A stretch of 64,000 bases of DNA from Monoplex corrugatus (GCA_030674185.1 JAPXFY010000026.1:52087246-52151245); one strand, 5' to 3'. Shown: positions 23,927-36,271, counted from the first letter of the stretch. A program made the numbers and translations. The notes: generated by a model from the sequence alone, not told the origin.

Positions 23927-24683
23927 TGAGCCAGGGTCAAAAGGTGTTTTGTGGTGACTTTCCTAGTTCAAAATCACTTTGCACAGCCTGAACAATCCTA
24001 GATATTGAGCTTTAAATGTCAAATCAAATAGCAGACATGAATTCATGGTGGTTGAACAAATCAATTGGCTTTTCCAGAGGCAGTAGCTCATACGTTATAG
24101 GGCATAGTTTCATCCGTGACAAAGTGTCACATGAACGCTAAACACTCGAATAGTTTCCAAAGTATCCATCTGATTGCAATGCTGATGAGTTCTATTCGGA
24201 CAGTTTTCATGCATAAAACTTGAAAAGTACTATTTCATTGCAGTTTTTAATCATTTTTTCCACTGTGATTGATCAAAGCACTGTAGGCCTGTGACACAAA
24301 AGTGTCACGAATGAAACCTTATATTTACACTTTAGTATTGCAGAATATATGAACAAATTAGGCAAAAACCCAAATGAAATTATAAACTAGTGAGTAACCT
24401 TGATAATAAACCAAAAAAAATACATGCATAGGTACAACCACTGGTTTAACACCAAACTTTATTCTCAGCCTACTACACCTATCTGTAAAAGGAAGGCTGA
24501 AATTTGGGTAAAAGTGTAAATATAAACTTGACTTTGTTCAGCCTCCATGAATTCATGTCTGCTCTTTGATTTGACATTTAAAGCTCAATATCTAGGATTG
24601 TTCAGGCTGTGCAAAGGCAAGAAAATTAGTTGCAATGATGTGAACTAGGAAAGTCACCCCAAAGCACCTTTTGACCCTGGCTC
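23927..24683. mobile_element. 757 bp TIR element, TA-flanked
   Basis: The termini are TGAGCCAGGGTCAAAAGGTG and its inverse CACCTTTTGACCCTGGCTCA. The inverted repeats extend about 135 bp, broken by one small gap, to ATGAATTCATG. A TA lies at each outer edge (23925-23926 and 24684-24685), as expected for a TA target duplication. The interior contains GTGTCAC and has no transposase frame, so it is non-autonomous. Superfamily uncertain (TA targeting suggests Tc1/mariner-like). Confidence 0.75.
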
Positions 24684-24696
24684 ATATAATCTATAT

Positions 24697-24699
<3 letters not shown>

Positions 24700-24765
<66 letters not shown>

Positions 24766-24768
24766 GTG

Positions 24769-24812
<44 letters not shown>
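24700..24812 (+). repeat. (TA)n/(TG)n/(GA)n microsatellite
   Basis: TA repeats, a short TG block, more TA, then GA repeats. Confidence 0.95.
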
Positions 24813-24819
<7 letters not shown>

Positions 24820-24878
24820 TTGATGGATAGATGGATGGATGGATAAACAGATAGACAGCTAGCTAGATAGATAGATAA

Positions 24879-25168
24879 CAACCATTGGATGAAAACTGAT
24901 GGGTTGTACGTTCCAAAAGAACAGTCAGTATCACATGTGAACTTTGAGGGGAACATCTTCTCTGACAAGGCAGCTAATTTTACTGAACACCTTATTCAAA
25001 ATGAGCACTTGGAGGTGTCAGCCCAGTAAAGAGGCATCCCGGGAGCGTCTGGCTGTGTAGCGCATGCCACGATGACTTGGGAAGCAACCCAAAGAGCTAA
25101 AGCAGAAAAAAAAAGACTGATGTGGTGTGGCTCGATCAGGCAATGTGTGTGGTTCAGTCCCGCACAAG
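24879..25168 (+). pseudogene. RLE-2 segment 2 (RT domain, central part)
   Basis: Frames encode DGLYVPKEQSVSHVNFEGNI and GIPGASGCVAHATMTWEATQ with stops, aligning to the RLE-1 RT region around 42130-42430. It stops at AGTCCCGCACAAG, duplicated after retroposon A copy 6. Confidence 0.8.
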
Positions 25169-25717
25169 CCCCACCCACTCCCCGTGGGGATGTCGGGGGC
25201 TCTTTCCGTATAAATAGTATCCCCACCTTCTGGAAACTGTGCTAGAAATGTCCTGTTTTCTGTCACTCTCTTTGTTTCTGTCTTGTTCCTTCGTTTTCTG
25301 TCATTTCTTCCTATCATTTTCTGCTTTAATGGTCCATTTACCTGTATGTGTTCGATAAAGTCTTACGTACTCTTTCTTAGGATTGATAATTGGGTACATG
25401 TATTAAATGCATTTTGGTTTTAGGGAGGTGAGATATGTGGAAGCAATTTTATGTGATTTATGCCCGTTTTTATATATGTTTTGGTGCTTATATTTGTATT
25501 CAGGTGTGTTTTTAAATCCCCTGTGCGATAAATTGGGCGGAGTGGTCAACGCCAGGGACATGTCCTTAGATTATGTGCGCGGATGCATTGAAATATATAC
25601 TTCATTTTCTTTTCTTTTCTTTTTCTTGTTGAAGTTTTGTATGTTTTGAAACGGTTATAACCCTGATATGGCTCTACGCAGTCGGCTGGGCTTTAAACAA
25701 TAATAACAATAACAATA
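25169..25717 (+). mobile_element. Retroposon A, copy 6 (reference copy, 549 bp)
   Basis: It is flanked by a perfect 13-bp direct repeat AGTCCCGCACAAG (25156-25168 and 25718-25730), with RLE-2 sequence continuous on both sides. This fixes the element as CCCC...CCCGTGGGGATG to (AACAAT)n and shows it moved by target-primed copying. It carries CGTATAAATAGTATCCCC near the 5' end and GATAAAGTC in the middle. No reading frame and no tRNA-type promoter. Confidence 0.88.
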
Positions 25718-26165
25718 AGTCCCGCACAAGATAATTCCACTGATCTCGAGATATATCATGTCCCAAAGAACATCCAACAGAACGCTGAAAAAGTACTTAC
25801 GTGGCTTCTCAATGCGGTTCTCCACAAAGGAACACACAGCAGCCTGGATCAGTTTGGAAGTTGGCATAACAATGGACTTCATGTCCAGCTTACCCCGAAG
25901 ATGGATACCAAATGCCCCTCTAAAAGCTTCCTTGGATGACTGAAACAGACTTTTTTTTTTTTGACAAAGTACGACGAAACGCACAATTCTGAAGCAGACA
26001 GACGAGAGGTCGCCTCTTCCAGTTTCAAATCAAAGAAATCATGGAGCCTGTCGCTGCAGATCGGAAAAGTAGCCGAAACAGTAACGTTTACTGTTGTCAA
26101 CCAAACCATTCCAACAGTGACGGAAGTACCAGTCACGAGCCTTGAAAGGTGGTATGAGGACTCTC
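25718..26165 (+). pseudogene. RLE-2 segment 3 (RT domain, late part)
   Basis: Pieces RGFSMRFSTKEHTAAWISLE, then SRSL-like KSWSLSLQIGKVAETVTF and QTIPTVTEVPVTSLERWYED, match RLE-1 from about 42440 to 42940. The stretch with the FMDD catalytic motif is decayed (LKASLDD followed by a stop). Confidence 0.85.
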
Positions 26166-26244
26166 TGAAATACACACACACGCACGCACGCACGTACGCA
26201 CGCATACACACACACACACACACACAACACACACACACACACAC

Positions 26245-26321
<77 letters not shown>

Positions 26322-26325
26322 GAGA
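26166..26325 (+). repeat. (CA)n microsatellite inside RLE-2
   Basis: About 160 bp of CA/CG-CA repeats occupy the place of a short ACACACAAA in RLE-1 (about 42945). Coding sequence of RLE-2 resumes after it. Confidence 0.95.
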
Positions 26326-26462
26326 GAGAGAGATGAAACCGAGAAAATGGCAGAAGAAAGCCTGTAACAGATTTGTGTGGACCGATTGGCAAAGACAAAG
26401 TCTGGTGCCTGCATTTCGTGCTGATTCCAAATATACTCTGGCTTTTATTCATATACAATATC
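26326..26462 (+). pseudogene. RLE-2 segment 4
   Basis: ETEKMAEESL-type reading, then KVWCLHFV-like remnants in shifted frames, match RLE-1 about 42960-43090. It is cut by the RTE-B copy that follows. Confidence 0.7.
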
Positions 26463-26935
26463 GTCATCATCAGCATCATCACCATGTGCCCTGCCGCATG
26501 GCGTTGGCGATCATAGCCATCCACACGAATCTATCCCCTGTCGCTGCAAGTACATCTCCCAACCTCTCTGTCCTCAGCCACCCTACTAGTCCGTCCAATA
26601 TTTTCTCCCTGGGTTTACCTGGTATTCTCTTTCCCTCCAGAATTCCTGCTGTGACCAGGTGTTCTAATTCCCCTTCCTCATAAAACGTCATACAAATGTT
26701 GCTTGTCTTTTCCTAATATTTCTTTATTAATTATCTTCTTGTGTCTGTCTCCTTCAAGATATCTCGTCTGTTTTCTTTGCTGTCCATGGAACTCTCAAAA
26801 TTCTTCTCAGGAACCACATTTCATGCCTTAATTTCAGATTTTGCGTGTTGACTGTCCACGCCTCAAAACCGTACAACAGTATCGGTTCTATGTAATATTC
26901 GAGAACTCTCATCCTGATGTTTAATTAATAGGCAA
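26463..26935 (-). pseudogene. RTE-B LINE, 3' fragment, copy 5
   Basis: The minus strand ends AMIANAMRQGTW with the (TGATGA) tail at the left edge, preceded by KPREKILDGLVGWLRTERLG and the YIEPILLYGFEAW region at the right edge. It is inserted within RLE-2. Confidence 0.85.
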
Positions 26936-27225
26936 ACTGGAATCGATGTAGGCCAAAATCAACAAATACAAAAAGAAATGTCTTGATGTCCCTCCTGGTC
27001 TCACTGACATTGCGTTCTACTGTCCCAGACAAAGTTGAAGCTATCCCTTAAATCCATCGTCGAGGAGTACAATGTAGGTAAGGTCGGGCTTCCTAGCATA
27101 CGTTATGACTCAGGAGATGATGTTGTGAGATCAGTCCAGCCCAATCTGATGACTAGCAGAAAATGGAAAGTCCTGGAGGCAGTGGGCACTGCTTAGGAAA
27201 GCCTCAAGGTTTGAGAAAGAATAGG
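26936..27225 (+). pseudogene. RLE-2 segment 5
   Basis: It reads AKINKYKKKCLDVPPGLTDI, then, with frameshifts, remnants matching SIVEEYKVGKARLLSMLEES of RLE-1 and beyond, to GHI at 27225. The homologous sequence resumes at 36273. Confidence 0.8.
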
Positions 27226-27295
27226 ACATATATATACATGTATATATATATACATGTATATATATAAATAAATATATATATATATATATATGTAT
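27226..27295 (+). repeat. (TA)n tract at nest junction
   Basis: TA/TACATG repeats begin exactly where RLE-2 coding sequence stops. A matching (TA)n lies at the other junction (36210-36272). Confidence 0.9.
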
Positions 27296-27530
27296 GATAA
27301 TAATAATAATAATGTTTATTTGTATAACGCATATTCCATTTAAAAACATGCTCACCAGCGCTTTACATTTCGCAAGAAAGGCAAAAGGTGATAAAAAATG
27401 TTCACAATTACATACACAATAAGATAACAACTAACATTAAAGAAGACACATAAGAAACCACAGAATATTAAAATTTAAACACTGACTTATGTAATGAAGA
27501 AAGATTAACAGATTTTTCATATGAATAAAG
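27296..27530 (-). mobile_element. 3' tail of an L2/CR1-type LINE (third piece)
   Basis: On the minus strand the sequence runs through AAAGCGCTGGTGAGC to a GTTATACAAATAAACATT(ATT)n end. This is the usual 3' tail shape of L2/CR1-type elements in this window (compare 31000, 49550, 60050). Upstream extent is unclear. Confidence 0.5.
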
Positions 27531-27561
27531 AGGCATACTGTGTTTATATATTGCTGGGTGT

Positions 27562-30500
27562 GTGTGCTTGCGTACGTCGTGGTGGACGTCTCCACCGTCT
27601 TTGGCACAACCTGCCTCCTGCCCGACGCCACTTTTCGTCTCCTGCTTCTTCTTCTCCTCCACTGCCCCTGCCCTCGACCTCGCTGCTGCAAGCTTCGTCT
27701 CCTCCTCTGCCGTCTTCGCCTTCGCCTTCTGTCCTGATGTGCCGCCTTCGCCTTCTGTCCCGCCGGTGCCGCTTTCGCCTTCTGTCCCGTCGGTGCCGCC
27801 TTCGTCGCCACCTCGGCCGCCACCATATGACTGTGATAGGCTGAAACTATGCCTTTTTAATGCTCAGTCAACATGCACTGATGGCAAAGCCGAAGTCATT
27901 GCTGATTTTATCGCAGATGAGCATGTTGACATTGCTTTTATCACAGAGACATGGCTTAACCCCCTTGGTCACGAACCTATACATGCTAGCCTCACTCCGA
28001 GTGGTTACAGGCTTGCTTCTTTCCATCGCTCATCCCGAGGTGGCGGTATTGCCATCCTCTACAACGACTCACTCCATTCCCGCCTATCTTTCTCGCAGTC
28101 TCTGCCTTTCTCCCATCCTTCTTTCGAGCACGTTAAAGTATCCTTCCAATCCACCCCTCACCCCATCACCTTCTCCTGTGTCTATCGACCCCCACCTAGC
28201 TCTGCCAACAAACTCACCACATCCACGTTTCTCTCTGACTTTGACCAATTGCTTGACCACTACTGCCTCTTACCTGGAAATCTCATTATTCTAGGTGACA
28301 TCAATGTCCACTATGACAACACTCACCGTTATGACACAAGACATATCATCAACTCTCTGTCCAATCACAATATGACTCAACACATTTCTGAACCAACCCA
28401 TCAAAAAGGTCACATTCTTGACTGGATCATTTCTCGTGATCACCACAATTCCGCTACTGACAACTGCTTAGTTCTTTCTACCCGTCTAACTTCAGCCCTT
28501 CCATCTGACCACTCTGCAATTCTCTGTTCTTTCGACATTTCTCCTCCTTCCCGTACCATGCGCACAGTGACTCGACGCAATCTCAAATCTATCGACCTCT
28601 CCACATTTTCATCTGATGCCTCCCGTCTCCTTTCTGAAAAGTCACATAACCTTGCCGATGAATTCTATACTACTCTCCACCATCTTCTGGACACTCATGC
28701 TCCAGCCACAACCCGTCTTTTACCTGACCGCCCCCCTACCCCCTGGCTCACTCATGAGATCGCCTGTGCAAAACGTGCCCGCCGCAGAGCAGAGCGCCGC
28801 TGGCGCAAATCCAAACTCACTGTACACAGGCAACTTTTCCAAGCCTCTAAAACAAAAGTATCCACCCTCATTGCATCAGCAAAAACAAGCTACTTCCAAA
28901 CCAAAATCCTGAATGCCTCTTCTTCAAAAGAACTCTTTACAACCATGAATCATCTCCTTGGCACACGAAAAGATTTACCTCTCCCAACAAAACATACAAA
29001 TGAAGAACTCCCATCTGTATTCTCCAACTATTTCACCACCAAAATACAAACTCTTCGTGACAGGCTTGACAGGACACCCTGTCAACCATGCCCACCTGAC
29101 CCTTCCTTCTCTGGCACACCTCTTACTACTTTACCCCAGTCTCACAAGAAGAAATTCTCAACACAATCAGATCCATGTCGTTCAAAACCTGCGAACTGGA
29201 TCCTCTTCCAGGTTCTCTCTACGCCGACTGTCTCCCTACTCTCCTCCCATTCATCACTGACATCATCAACACTTCTCTTCAAACTGGAACTGTCCCAGAT
29301 TCTTTCAAGTCTGCTATTGTTCATCCTCTCCTCAAGAAACACAATTTAGACCCAAATGAACTGAAAAATTACCGGCCTATCTCTAATCTCTCTTTCTTGT
29401 CAAAACTCCTTGAAAATGTCGTCCTCAACCAGCTGAACTCTCACCTGTCTGCCAACAATCTCCTCAATCCTTTCCAGTCAGCCTACCGCCAGTGGCATAG
29501 CACTGAAACTGCCCTACTACACATTCTCAACAATCTCCTCCTTGCAACTGATACTGGCAAAGTCTCTCTCCTCACACTCTTTGATCTGTCTGCAGCCTTT
29601 GATACCATTGATCATGGTATTCTCCTTTCTAGACTTCATCATACTTTTGGCATCTCTGACATTGCTCTGTCTTGGTTCACTTCATACCTATCAAACAGAA
29701 AACAAACCGTTCTCATCAATGGCACTTACTCTCAACCTGCATACCTGACCTGTGGTGTTCCACAAGGATCTGTCCTTGGCCCTGTTCTTTTCACTCTTTA
29801 CACCTCCCCCCTGTCCACCATCATCAACTCCCACTCTATAAAACACCACTTCTATGCTGATGACACCCAACTTCAAGACAGTGACTCACCTGATAATATA
29901 CAGCGCCTGTTGACTCGCACCACTGAGTGTTACTCAGATATTAAGAACTGGATGACGTTCAACAAACTTCAGCTTAATGACGACAAGACAGAAGCTATCC
30001 TCATTGGCACCCATCAGAAACTTTCTCAGCTGCCTCCTCTTTCTCTCCCATTATGTAACACATCAGTCCCAATTTCTGATTCAGCTAAAAACCTTGGTGT
30101 CTGCATTGACTCTACCCTCTCCATGAACAACTTTGTTTCTCAAACTGCCAGATCTTGCTACTATCATCTCCATCGTATAAGGCTGATCAGGAAGTATCTC
30201 TCTGTCGAAACAACTGCAAAACTCGTTCTCTCCTTCATAATGTCTCGCATTGACTATTGCAATTCACTCCTGTCTGGTCTTCCTGCCTCCACCATTCACA
30301 CCCTACAGCGCATTCAAAACAATGCTGTACGCCTTGTACTCAAAAAGAAAAAAGCTGACCACATATCTCCTCTCCTGGCACAACTTCACTGGCTCCCTGT
30401 ATCAAAGCGCATACAGTACAAACTAGACACCATGTGCTACAAAAGCCTCAATAACGCAGCCCCCGATTACCTGTCAAGCCTACTTGAGATCTATGTTCCC

Positions 30501-31011
30501 TCACGTACCCTCCGCTCTGCCTCCGATCCTCTGACTTTTCGCTTTCCACGCACTAAGCTCAATACCTATGGTCCACGAGCCTTCTCTGTTTCTGGTCCAC
30601 TCTCCTGGAACAAACTTCCTCTCTCAGTCCGTCAGCAACCTACTTTTGTCTCCTTCAAGTCCGCTCTCAAAACTCACCTTTTCTCCTCCGCATAAAATCC
30701 TAACCTCACTCAACCCCCCCTCTGCAGCCTGTCTCCGCTCGGAGGGGAATCACATGGTTATAATATATAATTGTATATGCTATGCTCTCTATAATTTTCC
30801 ATTGCTTTTATTCTTGCTTTTATTGCTTTTATTCTTTCTCCCCATTTATAGCCATGCGTGAGTGTGTGTGTGTGTGTATGTGTGTGCGTGCGTGCGTGTG
30901 TGTGCGTGCGTGCGTGCGTGCGTGCTTGCGTGTGTGTCTGCTTCAGCGCTTAGATTTGATTTTATCAAGATTTTGCGCTATATAAATATTGTAATTATTA
31001 TTATTATTATT

Positions 31012-31012
<1 letters not shown>
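27562..31012 (+). mobile_element. L2-type non-LTR retrotransposon (L2-A), nearly intact
   Basis: It encodes an endonuclease plus reverse transcriptase polyprotein. After a Pro/Ser-rich leader (27562-27830) comes an APE-type endonuclease (27835-28560; ITETWLNP, GDINVHYDN, LPSDHSAIL), a linker, then an RT domain (29175-30300; NYRPISNLSFLSKLLENVV, LFDLSAAFDTIDH, GVPQGSVLGP, YADD at 29853-29864). The C-terminal end (SRIDYCNSLLSGLPASTIH, LHWLPVSKRIQYK) stops at 30693. The 3' UTR holds GT repeats and ends GCGCTATATAAATATTGTAATT(ATT)n. One frame break, near 29131, separates endonuclease from RT; it looks like one T lost from a short T run. L2 is the best match among CR1-group clades. Confidence 0.92.
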
Positions 31013-31072
<60 letters not shown>

Positions 31073-31107
31073 CGTGTGCGTTGCTGTGCGCGTGTGTGTA
31101 TGTAAGA

Positions 31108-31150
<43 letters not shown>
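31013..31150 (+). repeat. (GT)n microsatellite
   Basis: GT repeats with a short interruption at 31068-31109, between the tail of L2-A and the 3' end of L2-B. Confidence 0.95.
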
Positions 31151-31152
<2 letters not shown>

Positions 31153-31769
31153 CTATAGGCCCCTATACAAAATACTGTTATACAGGCAGGAGAGATTAGT
31201 CTGATGACAGACTTGCAAACTAGGGCTCTTCAGGTTAGATGAGTTTGAAAGAGGTGGGTTTTCAGGTGCCGTTTGAAGGTTGAGAAACACTTAGTTTTTC
31301 TGAGAGACAGTGGTAGAGAGTTCCATACATTTGGGCCAAAGACATGGAAAGACTTTTTACCAAAGGTGTCTAGAGAGAAGCGAGGAACAGTCAACAGTGA
31401 GGTGTCAGAAGAGCGGAGCGTTCGAGAAGGTTTGTAACCCTGCAGGAGGTTGGCAAGATAGGATGGCATGTTTTCATGATAGATACACTGAAAGCAGAGA
31501 CAGGCAACTTTATATTGAATCCTAGCCTTTACCGGGAGCCAATGAAGTGTTCTAAGCAGAGATTTTGCACTCTCACGCCTGGGCTTGCGGAGAACAAGGC
31601 GAGCCGCGTGGTTCTGTATGCGCTGAAGTTTGAATAGTTGATTGTCATGGAGACCTGCGAATAGAGAGTTACAATAGTCCAGTCTAGATAGTATGAAAGA
31701 GACAGCAAGCTTGTTGGCAGCATCAGTGGAAAGAAAGGAGCGAATCTTACCTATTCTGCGTAGCTGATA
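31151..31769 (-). pseudogene. L2-type LINE (L2-B), C-terminal part and 3' UTR
   Basis: The minus strand from 31769 down reads QLRRIGKIRSFLSTDAANKL, then SRLDYCNSLFAGL, and further down MPSYLANLLQGYKPSRTLRS and FGPNVWNSLPLSLRKTKCFS, ending at KTHLFQTHLT-stop near 31230. It continues directly from LCRTLYY at about 35247; the RTE-A element between them was inserted later. Confidence 0.88.
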
Positions 31770-34700
31770 CTTCCTCCAATTGCATCTGCCTTGTTGTGGC
31801 GGGGGAGCTTGTGTGTCCTTACGATCCCAGGAGCTATGCCGGCGGGGACTTCGTGGGCCCTGGCAGCTTCAAGCAAGCCGGACAGGTCGCTGGGGGAGGG
31901 ACCAGACTAAGGGGTGCATACAAACAAGTCCTGGCAGCAGGGGATGGGTGAAAAAGAGGGTAAAGAAGATACACTTTTCATATATGGCTTCTTTTTCAAT
32001 GTCGTGAGCAGATGATTTCTTCGAAGGAACAATGGTCAGGATCTCAGCACTGTAAGTGCACTGCGCGGCAAGAAGGCACCCGCAAACTACTTGCTTGTAC
32101 TTTTGCTAATTATTGCATATGATGAACTTACAAAATGGAAAACGTTATAGTTCTGTGTCCTCTGAGTCCCCCAGGGGGGACCTGAACTCAATGGCTACTG
32201 GGGAGGGAGAGTCCGTGTCTGTGAAAGGTAGCTGTGATGACGGTAATGGATTACCCGACGGAGGTTATTGGAAGCGGACATGCAGAAACTCCTCAAAAAT
32301 GCAAAATCACAAAAAGAAAAAAATGCAAAAAAAGGATTTGAATATAGGGACATGGAATGTACAGACTATGTTAGAATTAGGAAAGCTCTACCTACTAGTC
32401 AAAGAATTAGAAAGGAGCAAGATGAACATAACAGGGCTCTGTGAGGTTAGATGGAGTGGGCAGGGACTTTTTACTGTAGGAGAGCATACAGTTGTATATA
32501 GTGGAAATGAAAAAGGTGGCTCAAGAGGAGTAGCAATTGTGCTGGACAAAAAGCATGCTGGAGCTCTGAAAAGCTATAATCCAATTAATGACAGATTTCT
32601 CACTGTCAAAATAAATACCAAATATGCTGTTTTGAACATAGTTCAAGCCTATGCTCCAACATCCACTAGCTCAGAAGAAGAAATAGAAAATTTTTACAAT
32701 GACCTCCAAACTATCAGAGACAAAATCCCCAAAAAGGAAATATGCATTGTGATGGGTGACTTCAACGCTAAAGTTGGAGAGGGGGCTGACACAGAATGTG
32801 GAATAGGACCATATGGTTTAGGAGAACGAAATGAGAGAGGTGACATGCTGGCTCTGTTTTGTCAGGCAAATGAGATGAACATCACAAATACTTTCTTCCA
32901 ACAACCACTGCGCAGAAGATACACATGGATCTCTCCAGGAGACAGGTGTCGTAATCAGATTGATTATATTATCATTGACAGATCCTGGAAATCAACTGTC
33001 CTCAATGCAAAAACAAAGCCTGGAACAGACTGCGACACGGATCACATTCTTGTGACAACCAAATTAAGAATGAAAATATTGAAGAAGCCTAAAACCAAAT
33101 CGACGCCAAAGTTCGACATATCAAAATTAGAAAACCCTGAGCTGGCGTTAGAATTTAGTATAGAAACAAGTAATCGTTTCTTAAAGTTACTTGAAGTTTG
33201 GGATGAAAATGACTCATATCCTGATGAAATCTGGACAGACATAAAAAACACACTGACCAAAATCTCTGAAGAAAAACTAGGAAAAGAAAAGAAAAGGAAA
33301 AAAGCTAAGCCCTACATAAGTCAGGAAGTGATAGATCTGGCAGAAAAGAAAAGTCAAGCTCGAAAGCAGGGAGAGCGGGAAAAATACTCAGCACTGAAAA
33401 GGGAAATAAAAAGTAAAGTCAGAAGAGACAAAGCAAATTGGCTGGCACAAGAATGCAGTAAAATCAATGAACACAACGAAAACAGGAAGTCGAGGGAGCT
33501 CTTCAAACAAATAAAAAAGTGAAAAAAACAAATTTCAAAGCAACAAACCAATGCATCAGCAACAAGGATGGTCACACTCTGACTGAACCAGATGATGTCT
33601 TGGATAGGTGGAACGAATATGGCACATCACTTTTTGGCAAGCCTGACAGCCATGAAAATAATTTAGAGCCAAATTTGGAATTGACCCCTGGAGATATGGA
33701 ACCTGAACCTCTGCTCAGCGAAGTTGAATCTGCCATTAAAGATCTAAAATGCAGAAAGTCTCCTGGTCTTGACAATATTCCTGGAGAGTTGTTGAAACAC
33801 TCAGGTGATGGTGGACTCAAAGTAATGCATCACTTATGCTGCAAGATATGGAAGACTTGTCAATGGCCTACAGACTGGAAGCTCCAAGAATTTGTCATGT
33901 TACATAAGAGTGGAAATGTCAAAGACTGCAACAATTATAGAACAATTGCACTGATCAGTCATGCCAGTAAAATACTGCTGATAATAATTTTAAACAGGTT
34001 AAAGCCAAAAGTAGAGGAAGAGCTATCCGACTGTCAGGCAGGCTATAGGAAAAACAGGGGAACAATAGATATGCTGTTTGTACTCCAGATATTGATAGAA
34101 AAGATTAGAAACACAGACCAAGAGATGTTCATCGTTTTCATTGACTACAGCAAAGCGTTTGATAGCGTGATTCACCAAAGTCTTTTCCACTTCATGATCA
34201 AAATGGGTTTTCCAAGACATCTGGTTTCCCTCATAGCTTCATTATATAATGATCAAAAAGCAACAATCAGATGGAATAATCAAAACTGCAAATTTTTTAA
34301 CATCACTAAAGGGGTAAGGCAAGGTTGCATTCTGTCTCCACATCTCTTCAGCATATACACTGAACATATCATGAGAGAGGCAGACATAGAAGACATGGGA
34401 GTAAATATTGGTGGTAGAAACCTGTCAAATTTACGCTACGCAGATGACACAGGATTACTGGCAGACAACATTACAGGCTCTAGGAGGATCCTGAACAGGG
34501 TAGACCGGGTTGGAAAGGCAGCTGGGCTGGACTTAAATTCAAAGAAGACAAAGGTTATGCATGTTGCAGGCAAATATAACACTAGACAGGACCAGATCAT
34601 GCTAAACCAAGTCCCTCTAGAAAATGTCAAGGACTTTAAATATTTAGGTTCAGTCAAGACACACGATGGAACATGCTCAAAAGACATAAAGATGAGAATT

Positions 34701-35242
34701 GGAATGGCCAAGAACAGTATGGTTCAATTGAACAATATTTGGAAAGACCACAGCATAACAGCAGACCTTAAGATAAAACTCTTAAAATGTCTTGTCTGGC
34801 CAGTGATGTTATACGGCTGCGAGGCATGGACAATGAAGAAAGAGGATGAAAGACGAGTGGAAGCAGCAGAGCTGTGGTTTTACCGAAGACTGCTGAGGGT
34901 CAAATGGACGGATAGGCGCTCAAATGAAAGCATACTGAATGAGTTGGGTACTACACGCAAGCTCCTAGTACTCATACAACGGAGGAAACTGAAATATGTT
35001 GGACACGCAATCCGTAATGAGAGAACAGACTTGATGTCCACTGTCCTCCAAGGTAAAGTGGAAGGAAAGAGAAACAGAGGACGGCCACCTGCATCACTTG
35101 CTAGAAACATCACAAACATCAGTGGCAAGAAACTCCAGGAGGTGGTCAGACTTAGCCAAGATCGAGAGTGCTGGAGGCAACTTGTGAGGACATCATGTGC
35201 AGCGGCCAACACTGTTCCCGGTGACGCCGACAGGTGAGGTGA
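31770..35242 (+). mobile_element. RTE-like non-LTR retrotransposon (RTE-A1), full length
   Basis: A complete element of about 3.47 kb sits inside L2-B with GATA on each side. A 340 bp GC-rich 5' UTR is followed by an APE endonuclease (from 32113; LNIGTWNVQTM, CIVMGDFNAKVG, DTDHILV). The RT domain (33519-35237) has CRKSPGLDNIPGELLKH, VFIDYSKAFDSV, GVRQGCILSP, YADD at 34437-34448, and a C-terminal end finishing in GDADR-stop. Endonuclease and RT are in different frames, joined near 33515, where one A appears to be missing from an A run. The 3' UTR is only a few bases. RTE-like (of the kind often auto-annotated 'craniofacial development protein 2-like') is my clade call. Confidence 0.92.
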
Positions 35243-36209
35243 GATAGTACAGAGTACGGCACAACTGTTTGACATGGGCTTCCATAGACAGTGTTTCATC
35301 CAGGTAGAAGCCAAGGTTTCAGTTTTATCATCATTCATCTTCAGCTTGTTTTCACTCATCCACTTGGAGACATCCTCTATACAATCTCTCAGACTGCACG
35401 CAAGAGCGTCGAAATCTGATGGGGCAGAGGAGCTATGCAGCTGTGAGTCATCCGCAAAGAAGTGGTATGAGTGACCTGACTGATGAATGATAGTGCTGAG
35501 AGGTTGTGTATACATAGTGAACAGGACAGGTCCCAAGACAGAATCTTGTGGGACACCACATTTCAGCATAGATGGATTTGATTTGTGGCCAATGACAACA
35601 GACTGGGTACGGCCAGTCAAATAGGAGGTAAACCAGTCCAGAACCGTTCCAGAACAGCCAAAAGTGGTACGCAACCGCGTTATGAGGATGCTATGGTCTA
35701 TGGTGTCAAATGCTGCTGACAAGTCAAGCAGTGACAAGATAGACACACTCCCATTGTCTGAGTCATTGACCACACGCAATAGAGCGGTTTCTGTGCTATG
35801 GCACTTACGGTAGGCTGACTGGAATGGCTCTAGCAGGTTGTGAGATTCCAGATGCTGCAGAAGCTGTTCTAGTACAATACGTTCCAACACCTTTGATAGG
35901 AATGGTAGATTGGAAACTGGACGATAATTCTTCAAGCAGTCTGGGTCGAGATTTGCCTTCTTCAGAAGGGGCTTGACAAGAGCGTGCTTAAAGCACTGAG
36001 GCACAACACCAGATGACAAGGACATATTCATAATATCTGTGACAATTGGAGTAATTTCATCTAGACAATCAAATAGGATAGAGGCAGGGATAGGGTCACA
36101 GGACTTCTTTGGCATTTTCTTCTGTATCTCTCTCACACAACCCTCAGACAAAAGCTCAAAATTTTCTAGCTGTGTACCAGAGAACACAACAGCATCAGTG
36201 GGGCATGGT
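35243..36209 (-). pseudogene. L2-type LINE (L2-B), RT domain
   Basis: The minus strand reads KKSCDPIPASILFDCLDEI, NYRPVSNLPFLSKVLERIV, LLDLSAAFDTIDHSILITRL, GVPQDSVLGPVLF and FADD in place of YADD. The Q-D change in the G-V-P-Q-G motif and an in-frame loss before SDNGSVSILSL mark decay. About 30 residues are deleted between DDKTE and LGFYLDETLSM. The 5' end is truncated at the (TA)n tract. Confidence 0.9.
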
Positions 36210-36210
36210 G

Positions 36211-36271
<61 letters not shown>

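Larger units (their letters stand above)
23616..24878. mobile_element. 1.26 kb insertion in RLE-2 with 8-bp target duplication
   Basis: CAACCATT occurs at 23608-23615 and again at 24879-24886, and RLE-2 coding sequence is continuous across the two. The insert ends in a (GATA)-type tail (24840-24877) and carries (TA)n, (CATA)n and (GA)n tracts around a complete TIR element (23927-24683). No open frame of note. Confidence 0.7.

Noticed and set aside
25961..26683. 240-codon open frame
   Set aside because: It is a chimera of RLE-2 remnant, CA repeat and antisense RTE-B sequence.
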